Source: Pseudarthrobacter sp. GA104
GTDB taxonomy: Bacteria; Actinomycetota; Actinomycetes; Actinomycetales; Micrococcaceae
Direction: 5' to 3'
DNA length: 64,000 bases
Assembly (NCBI RefSeq): GCF_009741265.1
Contig: NZ_WOWL01000001.1
Coordinates: 1,612,001-1,676,000, forward strand
This document shows, in pieces, positions 50,036 to 59,695 of this stretch. Numbering within the stretch: the stretch's first letter is position 1; every line of letters starts with the position of its first letter. The translations under genes were made by a program, and so were the position numbers. Below the pieces are notes generated by a model. It had not been told where the DNA came from. It searched no databases and saw only the letters and a list, made by a program, of their open reading frames with translations.

Positions 50036-51475
50036 ATGCTTAAGCAAGGCTCTGCCCTGGACCGGTACTTCATGGTCACCGAACGCGGTTCCAACCTTTC
50101 CCGCGAGATCCGCGGCGGCTTCGCCACATTCTTCGCCATGAGCTACATCGTGGTGCTGAACCCCCTGATCCTCTCCGGCCCGGACTCCAGCGGCACCACG
50201 TTGGGGTTCACCGCAGTCGCCGCCGTGACGGCCTTCGTGGCGGGCCTTCTCACCATCCTGATGGGTGCCTGGGCAAAGCACCCCTTCGCGCTGGCCACGG
50301 GCCTGGGCGTCAACGCCTTCGTCGCCGTCACCGTTGCCACCAATCCGGGACTGACCTGGCCGGACATGATGGGCCTGGTGGTCCTGTCCGGCGTGACCAT
50401 GCTCATCCTGGTCCTCACCGGGTTCCGCACCGCCGTCTTCAAGGCAGTGCCGGATGGACTCAAGACGGCCATCGTGGTGGGCATCGGGCTGTTCATCGCG
50501 CTCATCGGGCTGGTCAATGCGGGCTTCGTCCGCCGCATCCCCGACGTGGCCGGCACCACCGTGCCCGTTGGACTTGGCTTCGACGGCAAGCTCCTGGGCT
50601 GGCCCACGGCAGTGTTCGTGTTCGGCCTGGTCCTGACCATCGCCCTGGTGGTCCGCAAGGTCAAGGGCGCCATCCTGATCGGCATTATCACCTCCACCGT
50701 CATCTCCGTGCTCCTGGAGATGACCCTGCACATCGGACCAAGCTTCGACGGCAAGACCTTCAACCCGCAGGGCTGGTCCCTGGTGGCGCCCAAATTCACG
50801 GGATGGGCCGCCCCGGACCTGTCCCTGATTGGCAAGGCGAACCCCTTGGGAGCCTTTGAGCACCTCGGCTTCGTGGCAGCCACGCTGCTGGCGTTCGTGA
50901 TCCTGCTCAGCATCTTCTTCGACGCCATGGGAACCATGGTGGGCCTGGCCAACGAGGCAGGCACCGTGGATGAACACGGCAACATCCCCGACGTGGACCG
51001 CGTCCTCCAGGTGGACGCCCTCGGCGCCATCGTGGGCGGCGGCGCCTCGGTGTCCTCCAACCAGATCTACGTGGAAGCCGGCGCCGGCATTGGCGAAGGC
51101 GCGCGGACGGGCATTGCCTCGATCGTTACCGGACTCCTGTTCCTGGTGGCGATGTTCTTCACCCCCCTGATCAACCTGGTGCCCTTCGAGGCCGTGGCGC
51201 CGGCTCTGGTGGTGGTGGGCTTCATGATGGTGTCCCAGGTGGGGAAGATCGACTGGCAGGACTGGGGCATTGCGATCCCGGCGTTCCTGACCTTCACGCT
51301 GATGCCGTTCACCTACTCCATCGCCAACGGCCTGGGCGCCGGGTTTATCGCCTTCGTGCTGATCCGCACCGTGCAGGGACGCGTCAAGGAGATCCACCCG
51401 CTGATGTGGGCCGTGGCGGCTGCCTTCCTGCTGTTCTTCGCCGTCGGGCCCATCGAGGCCGCCCTGGGGATGTAG
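50036..51475 (+). CDS. NCS2-family (AzgA-like) purine permease
   Basis: This 479-residue membrane transporter probably takes up adenine, guanine or hypoxanthine with protons. REIRGGFATFFAMSYIVVLN (about 23-42) is the AzgA N-terminus; VNAFVAVTVA, LKTAIVVGIGLFIALIGLVN, FFDAMGTMVGLANEAG and ALVVVGFMMV follow, matching the 14-TM UraA-like fold of the family. Length is typical. It is monocistronic and ends before a hairpin shared with the convergent antiporter gene. Confidence 0.93.
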   Translation: MLKQGSALDRYFMVTERGSNLSREIRGGFATFFAMSYIVVLNPLILSGPDSSGTTLGFTAVAAVTAFVAGLLTILMGAWAKHPFALATGLGVNAFVAVTVATNPGLTWPDMMGLVVLSGVTMLILVLTGFRTAVFKAVPDGLKTAIVVGIGLFIALIGLVNAGFVRRIPDVAGTTVPVGLGFDGKLLGWPTAVFVFGLVLTIALVVRKVKGAILIGIITSTVISVLLEMTLHIGPSFDGKTFNPQGWSLVAPKFTGWAAPDLSLIGKANPLGAFEHLGFVAATLLAFVILLSIFFDAMGTMVGLANEAGTVDEHGNIPDVDRVLQVDALGAIVGGGASVSSNQIYVEAGAGIGEGARTGIASIVTGLLFLVAMFFTPLINLVPFEAVAPALVVVGFMMVSQVGKIDWQDWGIAIPAFLTFTLMPFTYSIANGLGAGFIAFVLIRTVQGRVKEIHPLMWAVAAAFLLFFAVGPIEAALGM

Positions 51476-51498
51476 CGCGGCTGCCCGGACAGGAACCC

Positions 51499-51538
51499 AC
51501 ACCCCCGCACGGCGCTGCGCCGACCTACACGGGGGTGT
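51499..51538. terminator. Hairpin between purine permease and antiporter genes
   Basis: ACACCCCCG (51499-51507) pairs with CGGGGGTGT (51530-51538), and an inner CGGCGC/GCGCCG hairpin sits in the loop. The right arm overlaps the last codons of the antiporter gene. There is no T tract. Confidence 0.5.
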
Positions 51539-52829
51539 TGGGGGCCAGCCCCTCATCACCGGACACTGCGCGGGCCTTCTTCTCGCGGAGCCTGTCCAGC
51601 CGGTTCATCAGCGGTGAAGTGGTGGCGCCGTGGACCACGATCGACAGCGCCACCACCAGCCCCACGAACGCCCAGAGCCACTCCGCCTGGTCAGCGAACT
51701 TTCCTTTGCCCAGCGCATAGGACAGGTAGTACAGCGAGCCGATCCCCCGGATCCCGAAGAAGGAGAGCGCAATCCGCTCCCGCGGGCCGGTCTTGCCGCC
51801 CAGCAGCCCCACCCAGCCCGCCAGGGGGCGGATCACCAGCAGGAATGCCAGTGCCACCAGCACCTCGGCCCAGCCGATCCCTTCCAGCAGCCCGCGGGCG
51901 ATCGCACCGCCCAGCAGGACCAGGATCACCACCGTCAGGAGCCGCTCCAGTTGCTCCACGTAGGAGTGCAGCACCCGGTGGTAGCCATGGGTGTGCTCGG
52001 CGGCCCGGATGGTCACAGCGCAGACAAAGACCGCGATGAAGCCATAGCCCTCCACCATCTCCGTGGCACCGTAGGTCAGGAACGTGGCGGCGAGGGCCAC
52101 GAAGCCCTCGGAATGGTTGGACAGCCGCAGGCTGTCTGCGCGGGCAGAAAAGAAAATCCGTGCCAGCAACTTTCCGGTCAGGAAGCCCAGCAGCAGTCCG
52201 ACAGCCAGCCGCCACAGGACGTCCACGCCGAACCACTCCGGGAACCACGCCAACGGGGATGACCCAACGATGCTGATGGCGATTGCCAGGTAGACAAAGG
52301 GAAAGGCCAGCCCGTCGTTGAGTCCTGCTTCCGAGGTGAGGCCAAAGCGCACCTCGTCCTCTTTGTCGGTTCCGTCGTCGTGGTCCGCGGGCTCACCCAC
52401 TTGCACTTCGGAGGCGAGGACGGGGTCCGTGGGTGCAAGGCTTGAGGCCACCAGCAGTGCTGCACCGAGGCCCAGGCCCAGGAACCACAGCCCCAGCAGC
52501 GTGAGCCCAATGATGCAAAGAGGCATCGCGATTCCCAGCAACCGCCAGGTGGTGGCCCAGCGTTGGCGGCCCACCGGCCGGTCCAGCGCCAGTCCGGCGC
52601 CCATCAGAGAGATGATCACGCACACTTCCGAGAGATGAAGGGCAAAGTCGCTGTGCGCCAAGGGGTCCGGGTCGGGAAGGGTGGGGATCAGGGCGAAAGC
52701 AGCCATACCCGCTCCGAGGAAGACCATCGGCATGGAAAAGGGCATGTTGCGCAGCAGCTTGGGGAGCACTGCGGCCACGAACACTGCGACGCCGGCGGCG
52801 GCAAACAGGATGTTGGGGGCTTCAAACAT
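51525..52829 (-). CDS. Monovalent cation/proton antiporter (CPA1 type)
   Basis: This 434-residue membrane protein is counted from ATG 52829, which has GGAG upstream (CCGGAGAACAGCTTT); the open frame continues upstream as poor sequence. It has twelve or so hydrophobic helices. Conserved elements are ASSLAPTDPVLASEVQVG (the TDP ion-site motif), LTSEAGLNDGLAFPFVYLAI (the ND ion-binding pair) and LSFFGIRGIGSLYYL, the Arg-Gly motif of CPA1 antiporters. An acidic loop (GEPADHDDGTDKEDE) separates two helices. It is likely Na+/H+ or K+/H+ exchange. Confidence 0.92.
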   Translation of the reverse strand: MFEAPNILFAAAGVAVFVAAVLPKLLRNMPFSMPMVFLGAGMAAFALIPTLPDPDPLAHSDFALHLSEVCVIISLMGAGLALDRPVGRQRWATTWRLLGIAMPLCIIGLTLLGLWFLGLGLGAALLVASSLAPTDPVLASEVQVGEPADHDDGTDKEDEVRFGLTSEAGLNDGLAFPFVYLAIAISIVGSSPLAWFPEWFGVDVLWRLAVGLLLGFLTGKLLARIFFSARADSLRLSNHSEGFVALAATFLTYGATEMVEGYGFIAVFVCAVTIRAAEHTHGYHRVLHSYVEQLERLLTVVILVLLGGAIARGLLEGIGWAEVLVALAFLLVIRPLAGWVGLLGGKTGPRERIALSFFGIRGIGSLYYLSYALGKGKFADQAEWLWAFVGLVVALSIVVHGATTSPLMNRLDRLREKKARAVSGDEGLAPNTPV

Positions 52830-53008
52830 AAAGCTGTTCTCCGGCCTGTTTTTTGCGCCTGTTCGGCGCAGGCAAGGTGGTTCGGTCCCCGGGGAGGGAC
52901 TGATCCACAATAGCCCCTGCTGCCGGCAGGCGCTGATGATCTTCGATTCCAGACAGGTCGACGGCGGCGCTGCTGGTTTTCGCTGTCCAATTACGGTGAG
53001 CTTGGGAT

Positions 53009-53983
53009 ATGACCCCTCCGATACCTGCCGTTGATGTCCCGCCCCAGCCCTGGACGGGCAGGTTCGACGGCGACGACGCCAGCCACCGCCGCTGGTGGCA
53101 GGCGATGGTTCCCTACCACGGCGGGGCGGAGGCGGGTGCGGGCGGCGAAGGCGCGGTCCACACGCCAAAACCGGCCGTCCTGCTTGGCTTCGCCAGCGAT
53201 GAGGGCGTGCGCCGGAACAAGGGCCGCACCGGCGCGGCGGCCGCGCCGGCAGCCATCCGGCAGGCCCTGGGCCCCCTGGCGTTCCACCTCGACCGGACCG
53301 TGGCCGACGCAGGGGATGTTGTGGTGTCCGGCGGCGCCCTTGAAGCCGGCCAGGAACGCGCCGGCAGGGCTGTCGCTGCTTTGCTCGACGCCGGGCAACT
53401 CCCCGCGGTGCTGGGCGGCGGCCATGAAACCGCGTATGCCAGTTACCTGGGGGTCAGTTCGTCCGCCGCGGTGCAGGGCGGCCAGCGGCTTGGCATCCTG
53501 AACCTGGACGCCCATTTCGACCTGCGGGACGAGCCCGCACCCAGCTCGGGAACGCCGTTCCTCCAAATGGCCCGCGCGGAAGCCGCCGCCGGGCGCGACT
53601 TCCGCTACGCCGTCGTCGGAATTTCCGAACCCAACAACACGCGCGCCCTCTTCGATACTGCCCGGGAGCTGGGCGTCCAGTACCTGCCGGACGAGGACTG
53701 CGGGGCAGAGCGCGTCCGGGACTTCGTGGCGGGGTTCCTGGCCGGCATCGACGTGCTGTACCTGACCATCGACCTTGACGTGCTGCCGGCCGCGGTGGCG
53801 CCGGGCGTGAGTGCACCCGCAGCGTTCGGCGTGCCGCTGCCCGTCATCAGCGCAGTGTGCCGGCAGGTGGCGGGGTCGGGGAAGCTGCTGCATCTCGACA
53901 TCGCCGAGCTGAACCCGGAATTTGATATCGATGGCAGGACCGCCCGGGTTGCCGCGCGGCTGCTGGACACCCTGCTGCGCTGA
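53009..53983 (+). CDS. hutG: Formimidoylglutamase
   Basis: This 324-residue arginase/ureohydrolase-family enzyme probably hydrolyses N-formimino-L-glutamate to glutamate and formamide, the last hut step. The bimetal motifs are LGGGHETAYAS (first His), NLDAHFDLRDE (the DxHxD site), and YLTIDLDVLPAAVAPG (the DxD site). GFASDEGVRRNKGRTGAAAAP is a HutG/speB-type N-terminal segment. It stands alone here, about 7 kb from hutH-hutU, so the histidine route is split. Agmatinase is an alternative, less likely given the hut genes nearby. Confidence 0.88.
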   Translation: MTPPIPAVDVPPQPWTGRFDGDDASHRRWWQAMVPYHGGAEAGAGGEGAVHTPKPAVLLGFASDEGVRRNKGRTGAAAAPAAIRQALGPLAFHLDRTVADAGDVVVSGGALEAGQERAGRAVAALLDAGQLPAVLGGGHETAYASYLGVSSSAAVQGGQRLGILNLDAHFDLRDEPAPSSGTPFLQMARAEAAAGRDFRYAVVGISEPNNTRALFDTARELGVQYLPDEDCGAERVRDFVAGFLAGIDVLYLTIDLDVLPAAVAPGVSAPAAFGVPLPVISAVCRQVAGSGKLLHLDIAELNPEFDIDGRTARVAARLLDTLLR

Positions 53984-54007
53984 ACCGGGCGCATCCCCGG
54001 GGCCGGG

Positions 54008-54676
54008 CTACCTGCCTTTCAGGACGTAACGCCGCTCCGGACGGCCCACGCCATACTTGAGCCTGACCTCCAGCGTCCCCTCGTCGTGCAGGTATTCCAG
54101 GTAGCGGCGGGCGCTGACGCGGGAGGTTCCCAGCTGCTCCGCGACCTCGGCCGCGGAGAGGTCACCTTCGGCGGCGTTGAGGGTGGCCTCCACGAGCTTG
54201 AGCGTTTCGATGCTGCAGCCCTTGGGAAGCGGCCGCTCCGTGCGGTCCAGGCCGAAGACGCGGTTGACGTCCGACTGCTCGGCCACATCCTTGGCCGAGT
54301 CCAGGCCATGGTAGGCGCTCCGGTAGTGCTCCAGCCGCTCCTGGAGGTCCGACTGGGAAAACGGCTTGATGAGGTAGTGCACGATGCCCCCGCGGAGGGC
54401 CTTGCGGACGGTCTCCACTTCCCGGGCGGCGCTGATCACCAGCACGTCGAGCTCCGGGGCCACCTCGCGCAGCCGGTGCATGAGCTCCAGCCCGTTGATG
54501 TCCGGCAGGTGGATGTCCAGCAGCACCAGGTCCGGCTGCAGCCGTTCCGTTTCGAGCACTGCCCGTGCACCGGTGTGGGCCACGCCCACCACGGCGAAGC
54601 CCGGCGTCCGCTGGATGAAGCCGGCGTGGACCTTCGCCACCATGAAGTCGTCATCGACGATCAGCACGTTGATCAT
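54008..54676 (-). CDS. CitB/DcuR-family response regulator
   Basis: This 222-residue protein has a receiver domain with the acidic pair VDDD (8-11), Asp54 in LLDIHLPDINGLEL, and the Thr/Lys region ISAARE...HYLIKPFSQ, followed by a C-terminal helix-turn-helix (about 160-222; AEVAEQLGTSRVSARRYLEY) as in DcuR/CitB. Its ATG lies within the stop region of the kinase gene (4-nt overlap), so the pair is coupled. It should act on the divergent tctCBA promoter. Confidence 0.92.
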   Translation of the reverse strand: MINVLIVDDDFMVAKVHAGFIQRTPGFAVVGVAHTGARAVLETERLQPDLVLLDIHLPDINGLELMHRLREVAPELDVLVISAAREVETVRKALRGGIVHYLIKPFSQSDLQERLEHYRSAYHGLDSAKDVAEQSDVNRVFGLDRTERPLPKGCSIETLKLVEATLNAAEGDLSAAEVAEQLGTSRVSARRYLEYLHDEGTLEVRLKYGVGRPERRYVLKGR

Positions 54677-56268
54677 GGCTTCACTGCCCCTTTCCTCAGC
54701 CGTGCGGTGAAGACTGCTCCGTTGTCGTTGGCCACCGTGAGGTCCCCGCCGGAGCGCCGGCAGACCACCCTCGAGAGGGCCAGCCCGAATCCGCGGCCCT
54801 CGGCCGGGCCCGCCTCCTTGGTGGAAAACCCCTGGCGGAAGATGTCCTCCACGGCGTCGCCCGGAACGCCCGGTCCGGTGTCCCGCACCGTGACGGTGAC
54901 GTGGTCCTTGCCGTCCTCCACCAGCACCCTGACGGCGGCCTCCGGAAGTCCCGTCACGGCGTCGAACGCGTTGTCCACCAGGTTCCCCACCACCGTCGTG
55001 AGGTCGCGGGACAGTTCGTCGCTGACCGGGCCCAGCGCGGACGCCGGGTCAAGCTGCAGCGCCACGCCGCGCTCCGTGGCGAGGCTGGACTTAGCAATCA
55101 ACAGTGCGGCGAGCGCAGGGTCCTGGATCCGGCTGGTCACTTCGTCGTTCAGCCTGGTCCGGTCCACTGTGGCGCCGTTGACGAACTGCACCACGGAATC
55201 GTATTCGCCGATCTGGATCAGGCCGGAGATGACGTGCAGCTGGTTGGCAAACTCGTGGGCCTGGGCGCGCAGCGTGTCCGTGGCGGTCCGGGTGGCACCG
55301 AGCTCACGTTCGAGGGAGGACAGCTCCGTCCGGTCCCGGAGGGTAGTGACCGAGCCGATGTCCCGGCCGCGGGACCGGATGGGAACACGGTTGAGCACCA
55401 CCAGCCGCTCCCCCACCAGGACCAGCTGATCCGGGTCCGGCTGCTCACGGGTCAGGACCACCTTGAGCGCCGGGTCCACGGGAAGGGATCCGAGCTTCCT
55501 GCCCACGCAGTCCGGCGGCAGCCCAAGGAGTTCCCGCGCACTGTCGTTCGCTACCGTGATGCGCTCATTGGGGTCCAGCGCCACCACGCCTTCCTTCAGT
55601 CCGTGCAGCATCGCCTCCCGGTTTTCCACCAGCCCGGTGATCTCGCTGGGCTCCATGCCGAGGGTCTGCCGCTTGACCCGGCGGGAGAGCAGCAGGGACC
55701 CCGCCACCCCCAGGACGCTGGCTACGCCGAGGTACGTCAGGAGGTTGGGGACGGCGTCGCCCAGCCGTTCAAGGGTGGACGGATAGTTGCGGCCGATGGC
55801 GGCAATCCCGATCATCTTTCCAGCATCGTCGAGGACCGGAACGTGCGCGGACAGGACGGCGTTGCCGCCTTGGTCCACCACACCGGTCCAGGCGCGCCCT
55901 TCCATGACCCTGCTGGCGCCCAGTTCCAGCGGCTCCCCCAGCAGGCTCGGATCCGACGCCGCAACCACCGTGCGGTCCAGCTTCGCGAGCGTGACATGGG
56001 ACGAGCCCGAGACGGTGCGGACCGACTCGGCTACTGCGGGAAGCGCTGAACCGACACGCGGCTCGGCGTCCGGCAGCAGCGCCCGCACCGCAGGATTGTT
56101 GCCGAGCGCTTCCGCGGCCGAGAGGGCCCTGCGGCCTTCAGTCCGTTCAAAGGCGGCAGCGGACTGGGCAAGCGAGATGGCCACCACCGCCACCAGCACG
56201 GCCAGGACAATCAGCAACTGCAGCACAAGGTACTGCCCGGCGAGGGACATTCCTCTTCGTCGAGTCAC
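54673..56268 (-). CDS. CitA/DcuS-family sensor histidine kinase
   Basis: This protein is 531 residues from GTG 56268 (AAAGGAACCCC upstream); ATG 56250 is an alternative but has its Shine-Dalgarno too close. TM1 (about 12-34), an extracytoplasmic PAS/sCache-like domain (about 40-175), TM2 (about 178-200), a cytosolic PAS domain (about 220-310), and a DcuS-type H-box AQAHEFANQLHVISG with the phospho-His lead to a HATPase_c domain (NLVDNAFDAV, DTGPGVPGD, GRGFGLALSRVV). Family members sense citrate, fumarate or other tricarboxylates. It is encoded divergently from tctCBA. Confidence 0.94.
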   Translation of the reverse strand: MTRRRGMSLAGQYLVLQLLIVLAVLVAVVAISLAQSAAAFERTEGRRALSAAEALGNNPAVRALLPDAEPRVGSALPAVAESVRTVSGSSHVTLAKLDRTVVAASDPSLLGEPLELGASRVMEGRAWTGVVDQGGNAVLSAHVPVLDDAGKMIGIAAIGRNYPSTLERLGDAVPNLLTYLGVASVLGVAGSLLLSRRVKRQTLGMEPSEITGLVENREAMLHGLKEGVVALDPNERITVANDSARELLGLPPDCVGRKLGSLPVDPALKVVLTREQPDPDQLVLVGERLVVLNRVPIRSRGRDIGSVTTLRDRTELSSLERELGATRTATDTLRAQAHEFANQLHVISGLIQIGEYDSVVQFVNGATVDRTRLNDEVTSRIQDPALAALLIAKSSLATERGVALQLDPASALGPVSDELSRDLTTVVGNLVDNAFDAVTGLPEAAVRVLVEDGKDHVTVTVRDTGPGVPGDAVEDIFRQGFSTKEAGPAEGRGFGLALSRVVCRRSGGDLTVANDNGAVFTARLRKGAVKP

Positions 56269-56295
56269 TGCGGGGGTTCCTTTTGTTTCTTGATG

Positions 56296-56349
56296 CCTGT
56301 TCCTGGTGCCGTGCGTGTTCCCGGCGCCGTGCCTGTTCCTGGCGCGCGG
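56296..56349. repeat. Three imperfect 18-bp tandem repeats
   Basis: CCTGTTCCTGGTGCCGTG, CGTGTTCCCGGCGCCGTG and CCTGTTCCTGGCGCGCGG follow one another without spacers, 28 bp upstream of the kinase start codon, in its likely 5' untranslated region. Confidence 0.7.
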
Positions 56350-56543
56350 GCCGGCCCTGCGGCAGTAACGGGAACTATATCCCACCGGCGCCCTGGCTTC
56401 GGCGGGAGGCGCCGGCGGGGGCCTTGTACGGCGCCGAGGTGGTTGTCCGGTGGGGCGCCGGAAACGTGAACGCAATGAACTTAACTTTCTCTGCGTACAC
56501 AAGAGTGAGGTCCGTCACGGCGGGCCCTAGCATCGGAAGCACA

Positions 56544-56560
56544 GATCAGGTCCGCTGATC
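56544..56560. promoter_or_regulatory. Inverted repeat upstream of the tctC -10
   Basis: GATCAG-GTCCG-CTGATC has perfect 6-bp arms and a 5-bp centre and ends 6 bp before TAGAGA. It occupies the -35 zone, a possible binding site for the CitB-like regulator. Confidence 0.45.
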
Positions 56561-56598
56561 ATCCTGTAGAGAATTGCATTACTGAGAAGAGGAACACC

Positions 56599-57609
56599 AT
56601 GCGCCAGATCCGCGCATTGCGAGTCGCCGCCGTCGCTGCCGGCATCGCCCTGATGGCCACCGGCTGCGGTGCCACCGGCAAAAGCTCCACCGGTTCGGAA
56701 AGCTCCGGCGCTGCGGCCGGGCCCATCACCGGACTGCAGATCATGGTCCCCAACACCCCGGGCGGCGGCTACGACACTACTGCACGCGCCGCAGCCAAGG
56801 TCCTCGACGACGAGAAGATCTCCACCAACACAGAGGTCTTCAACCTCGCCGGTGCCGGCGGCACCGTGGGCCTTGCCCGCGTTGTCAACGAAAAGGGCAA
56901 CGGCGACCTCGCCATGCTCATGGGCCTTGGCGTGGTGGGAGCAAGCTACACCAACAAGTCCGAGTCCAAGCTGACCGAAACCACCCCGCTTGCACGGCTC
57001 ATCGAAGAGCCCGGCGCCATCATGGTCAGCAAGGATTCCCCGTACAAGACCATCGACGACCTGGTGAAGGCCTGGAAGGCTGACCCGGGCTCCATCTCTG
57101 TGGGCGGCGGCTCCTCCCCGGGCGGCCCGGACCACTTGCTGCCCATGCAGCTTGCAGGCGCCGTGGGCATTGACGCCACCAAGGTGAACTTCGTTTCCTA
57201 CGACGGCGGCGGGGACCTCCTGCCCGCGATCCTGGGCAACAAGCTTGGCTTTGCAGCCTCGGGTGCCGGCGAATACCTGCAGCAGATCCAGTCCGGTGAA
57301 GTCCGGGTCCTGGCCACCAGCGGCGAAAAGCGGCTCGAGGGCGTCGACGCCCCGACGCTGAAGGAATCAGGCATCGACCTGGTGTTCACCAACTGGCGCG
57401 GCATCGTGGCCCCTCCGGGCATCAGCGACAAGGACAAGGCATCCCTGATCGCCGCCCTTGAGAAGATGCACGCGACCGAGGGCTGGAAGGAAGCGCTGAA
57501 GACCCACAGCTGGACGGACGCCTTCATCACCGGCGAGAAGTTCGAAACATTCCTTACCGAGCAGGACAAGCGGGTGGCGGACGTCCTCACCAAGCTTGGG
57601 TTGGCGTGA
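56599..57609 (+). CDS. tctC: Tripartite tricarboxylate transporter substrate-binding protein
   Basis: This 336-residue lipoprotein has the lipobox LMATGC with Cys23. The mature TctC/BugT fold shows IMVPNTPGGGYDTTARAAAK (about 50-69), the carboxylate-binding region, then FNLAGAGGTVGLARVVNE, VGGGSSPGGPDHLLPMQLAG and FTNWRGIVAPPGIS. It delivers citrate or a similar carboxylate to TctAB. It is first in the tctCBA operon, divergent from the CitA/CitB-like system. The substrate cannot be fixed from sequence. Confidence 0.94.
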   Translation: MRQIRALRVAAVAAGIALMATGCGATGKSSTGSESSGAAAGPITGLQIMVPNTPGGGYDTTARAAAKVLDDEKISTNTEVFNLAGAGGTVGLARVVNEKGNGDLAMLMGLGVVGASYTNKSESKLTETTPLARLIEEPGAIMVSKDSPYKTIDDLVKAWKADPGSISVGGGSSPGGPDHLLPMQLAGAVGIDATKVNFVSYDGGGDLLPAILGNKLGFAASGAGEYLQQIQSGEVRVLATSGEKRLEGVDAPTLKESGIDLVFTNWRGIVAPPGISDKDKASLIAALEKMHATEGWKEALKTHSWTDAFITGEKFETFLTEQDKRVADVLTKLGLA

Positions 57610-58109
57610 CCTCGCTAACCACAGGCCTTAAGGGCCGCGCCGAGCTGGGAGTTTCCCTCCTGCTCGGCGCGGCCGGCGTCCTTGTCTTCCTGGACGCCAA
57701 CGGCCTGGTGACCCCGTACTCCCAGTCGGACCCCGTGGGTCCCAAAACAGTTCCGTACATCGTGGCCGGCTTGCTGGTGGCATGCGCTGTCCTGCTGGCC
57801 ATCAACGTGATGCGGGGCGGCCAGGGCGAGGCGGAAGGCGGCGAGGATGTTGACCTCACCCACCCCGCCGACTGGAAAACCATCCTGCCCCTGGCAGGAG
57901 CCTTCATCCTGAACATCCTGCTCATCGACTGGGCCGGCTGGGTCATCTCCGGCACCGTCCTGTTCTGGGGCAGCGTCCTGGCACTGGGCAGCCGGCACTA
58001 CATCCGCGACGGGCTCATCTCCGTAGCCCTGTCCCTGCTGACCTTCTACGGCTTCTACCTCGGCCTCGGCATCGCCCTGCCCGCCGGACTCCTGGAAGGA
58101 ATCCTCTGA
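57606..58109 (+). CDS. tctB: Tripartite tricarboxylate transporter small membrane subunit
   Basis: This 167-residue protein has a GTG start overlapping the tctC stop (GTGA). It has four hydrophobic helices (about 9-28, 42-60, 90-107, 112-150) with the TctB marks [13 protein letters not shown] near 40-52 and [20 protein letters not shown]. It ends in TGATG shared with tctA, so the three subunits are translationally linked. Confidence 0.92.
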   Translation: MTSLTTGLKGRAELGVSLLLGAAGVLVFLDANGLVTPYSQSDPVGPKTVPYIVAGLLVACAVLLAINVMRGGQGEAEGGEDVDLTHPADWKTILPLAGAFILNILLIDWAGWVISGTVLFWGSVLALGSRHYIRDGLISVALSLLTFYGFYLGLGIALPAGLLEGIL

Positions 58110-59647
58110 TGGACGTCTGGTCCTCACTGATGGACGGTTTCGCCACCGCCCTCACCCCCATGAATTTCCTCTACGCCGTGATCGGCGTGATCCTGGGCAC
58201 CGCCGTCGGCGTCCTCCCCGGGCTCGGCCCGGCCATGACCGTGGCCCTGCTCCTGCCCGTCACCTACGCCCTTGAGCCCACCAGCGCCTTCATCATGTTC
58301 GCCGGCATCTACTACGGCGGCATGTACGGCGGTTCCACCACGTCGATCCTCCTCAACACCCCCGGCGAATCGTCCTCCGTGGTCACCGCTATCGAGGGCA
58401 ACAAGATGGCCAAGGCGGGCCGGGCGGCGCAGGCGCTTGCGACGGCGGCAATCGGCTCGTTCGTCGCCGGCACCATCGGCACGGCGCTGCTGGCCGTCTG
58501 CGCACCGATCGTGGTGAAGTTCGCCGTGAGCCTGGGTGCGCCCAGCTACTTCGCCATCATGGTTTTGGCCCTGCTGGCCGTCACCGCGGTCCTGGGTTCG
58601 TCGCGGCTCCGCGGCTTCGCCTCGCTGGCACTTGGCCTGGCCATCGGCCTGGTGGGTATGGACTCGGTCACCGGCCAGCGCCGCCTGACCTTCGGCCAGC
58701 CGCTGCTCGCGGACGGCCTGGACATCGTGGTGGTGGCCGTGGCCATCTTTGCCGTGGGCGAAGCCCTGTGGGTTGCCGCCCACCTGCGCCGCACTCCGCT
58801 GCATGTGATCCCGGTGGGCCGGCCCTGGATGGGCAAGAAGGACTGGAGCCGTTCCTGGAAGCCGTGGCTGCGCGGGACCGCCTTCGGCTTCCCGTTCGGC
58901 GCCCTCCCCGCCGGCGGCGCCGAGATTCCCACGTTCCTTTCCTACGTCACCGAGAAGCGCCTCACCAAGCACCCGGAAGAGTTCGGCAAGGGCGCCATCG
59001 AGGGCGTCGCCGGGCCGGAAGCAGCCAACAACGCTGCCGCCGCCGGCACCCTGACGCCCATGCTGGCCCTGGGCCTGCCCACCAACGCCACGGCCGCCGT
59101 CATGCTCGCAGCCTTCACCTCGTACGGCATCCAGCCGGGCCCGCAGCTGTTTTCCAGCCAGGGACCGCTGGTGTGGGCGCTGATCGCAAGCCTCTTCATC
59201 GGCAACCTGCTGCTCCTGCTGATCAACCTGCCGCTGGCACCCCTGTGGGCCAAGCTCCTGCAGCTCCCCCGGCCGTACCTCTACGCGGGCATCCTCTTCT
59301 TTGCCACGCTCGGCGCCTACTCGGTGAACCTGCAGGCGTTCGACCTGGTGATCCTGCTGGTGCTCGGCGCCCTCGGGTTCATGATGCGCCGGTTCGGGCT
59401 GCCGGTGCTGCCGCTCATCCTCGGCGTGATCCTGGGGCCGCGCATCGAAGGCCAGCTCCGCAAGACCCTGCAGCTCAGCGCAGGCGACCCGGCAGGGCTC
59501 TTCAGCGAGCCGATCGCCGTCGTTATTTACGTCATTGTGGGGCTGATCCTGCTCTGGCCGCTGCTCTACAAACTGGTGCGGCGGAACCGCCCGGCGGGCC
59601 GTTCCCTGGTTCCCGCCAATTCCGGCGCAGCAGACACCAGCGACTAG
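58109..59647 (+). CDS. tctA: Tripartite tricarboxylate transporter large membrane subunit
   Basis: This 512-residue protein is the conducting subunit, with about 12 TM helices. The TctA signature is [20 protein letters not shown] (about 35-54), followed by [20 protein letters not shown] and, in the second half, [20 protein letters not shown]-like [16 protein letters not shown] and [21 protein letters not shown]. It couples substrate uptake to the ion gradient with TctB and TctC. A universal stress protein gene follows 48 nt later. Confidence 0.95.
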   Translation: MDVWSSLMDGFATALTPMNFLYAVIGVILGTAVGVLPGLGPAMTVALLLPVTYALEPTSAFIMFAGIYYGGMYGGSTTSILLNTPGESSSVVTAIEGNKMAKAGRAAQALATAAIGSFVAGTIGTALLAVCAPIVVKFAVSLGAPSYFAIMVLALLAVTAVLGSSRLRGFASLALGLAIGLVGMDSVTGQRRLTFGQPLLADGLDIVVVAVAIFAVGEALWVAAHLRRTPLHVIPVGRPWMGKKDWSRSWKPWLRGTAFGFPFGALPAGGAEIPTFLSYVTEKRLTKHPEEFGKGAIEGVAGPEAANNAAAAGTLTPMLALGLPTNATAAVMLAAFTSYGIQPGPQLFSSQGPLVWALIASLFIGNLLLLLINLPLAPLWAKLLQLPRPYLYAGILFFATLGAYSVNLQAFDLVILLVLGALGFMMRRFGLPVLPLILGVILGPRIEGQLRKTLQLSAGDPAGLFSEPIAVVIYVIVGLILLWPLLYKLVRRNRPAGRSLVPANSGAADTSD

Positions 59648-59695
59648 TCCCCACCGGCACCCTAACCCCGCATCCTGCAAACACAAGGAGATACC

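Larger units (their letters stand above)
56269..56598. other. 330-bp divergent regulatory region of the tct locus
   Basis: There is no gene. It contains an 18-bp tandem repeat (56296-56349), an inverted repeat (56544-56560) and a TAGAGA -10-like hexamer (56567-56572) without a good -35, which fits an activator-dependent promoter. AGAGGAACACC precedes the tctC ATG. An AT-richer stretch at about 56465-56505 may hold the kinase promoter. Confidence 0.5.

Noticed and set aside
54673-56502. Longer start for the CitA-like kinase, including the tandem repeats
   Set aside because: The added 78 residues are Arg/Pro-rich and unlike a membrane kinase N-terminus; the GTG at 56268 has AAAGGA at proper distance directly before TM1.
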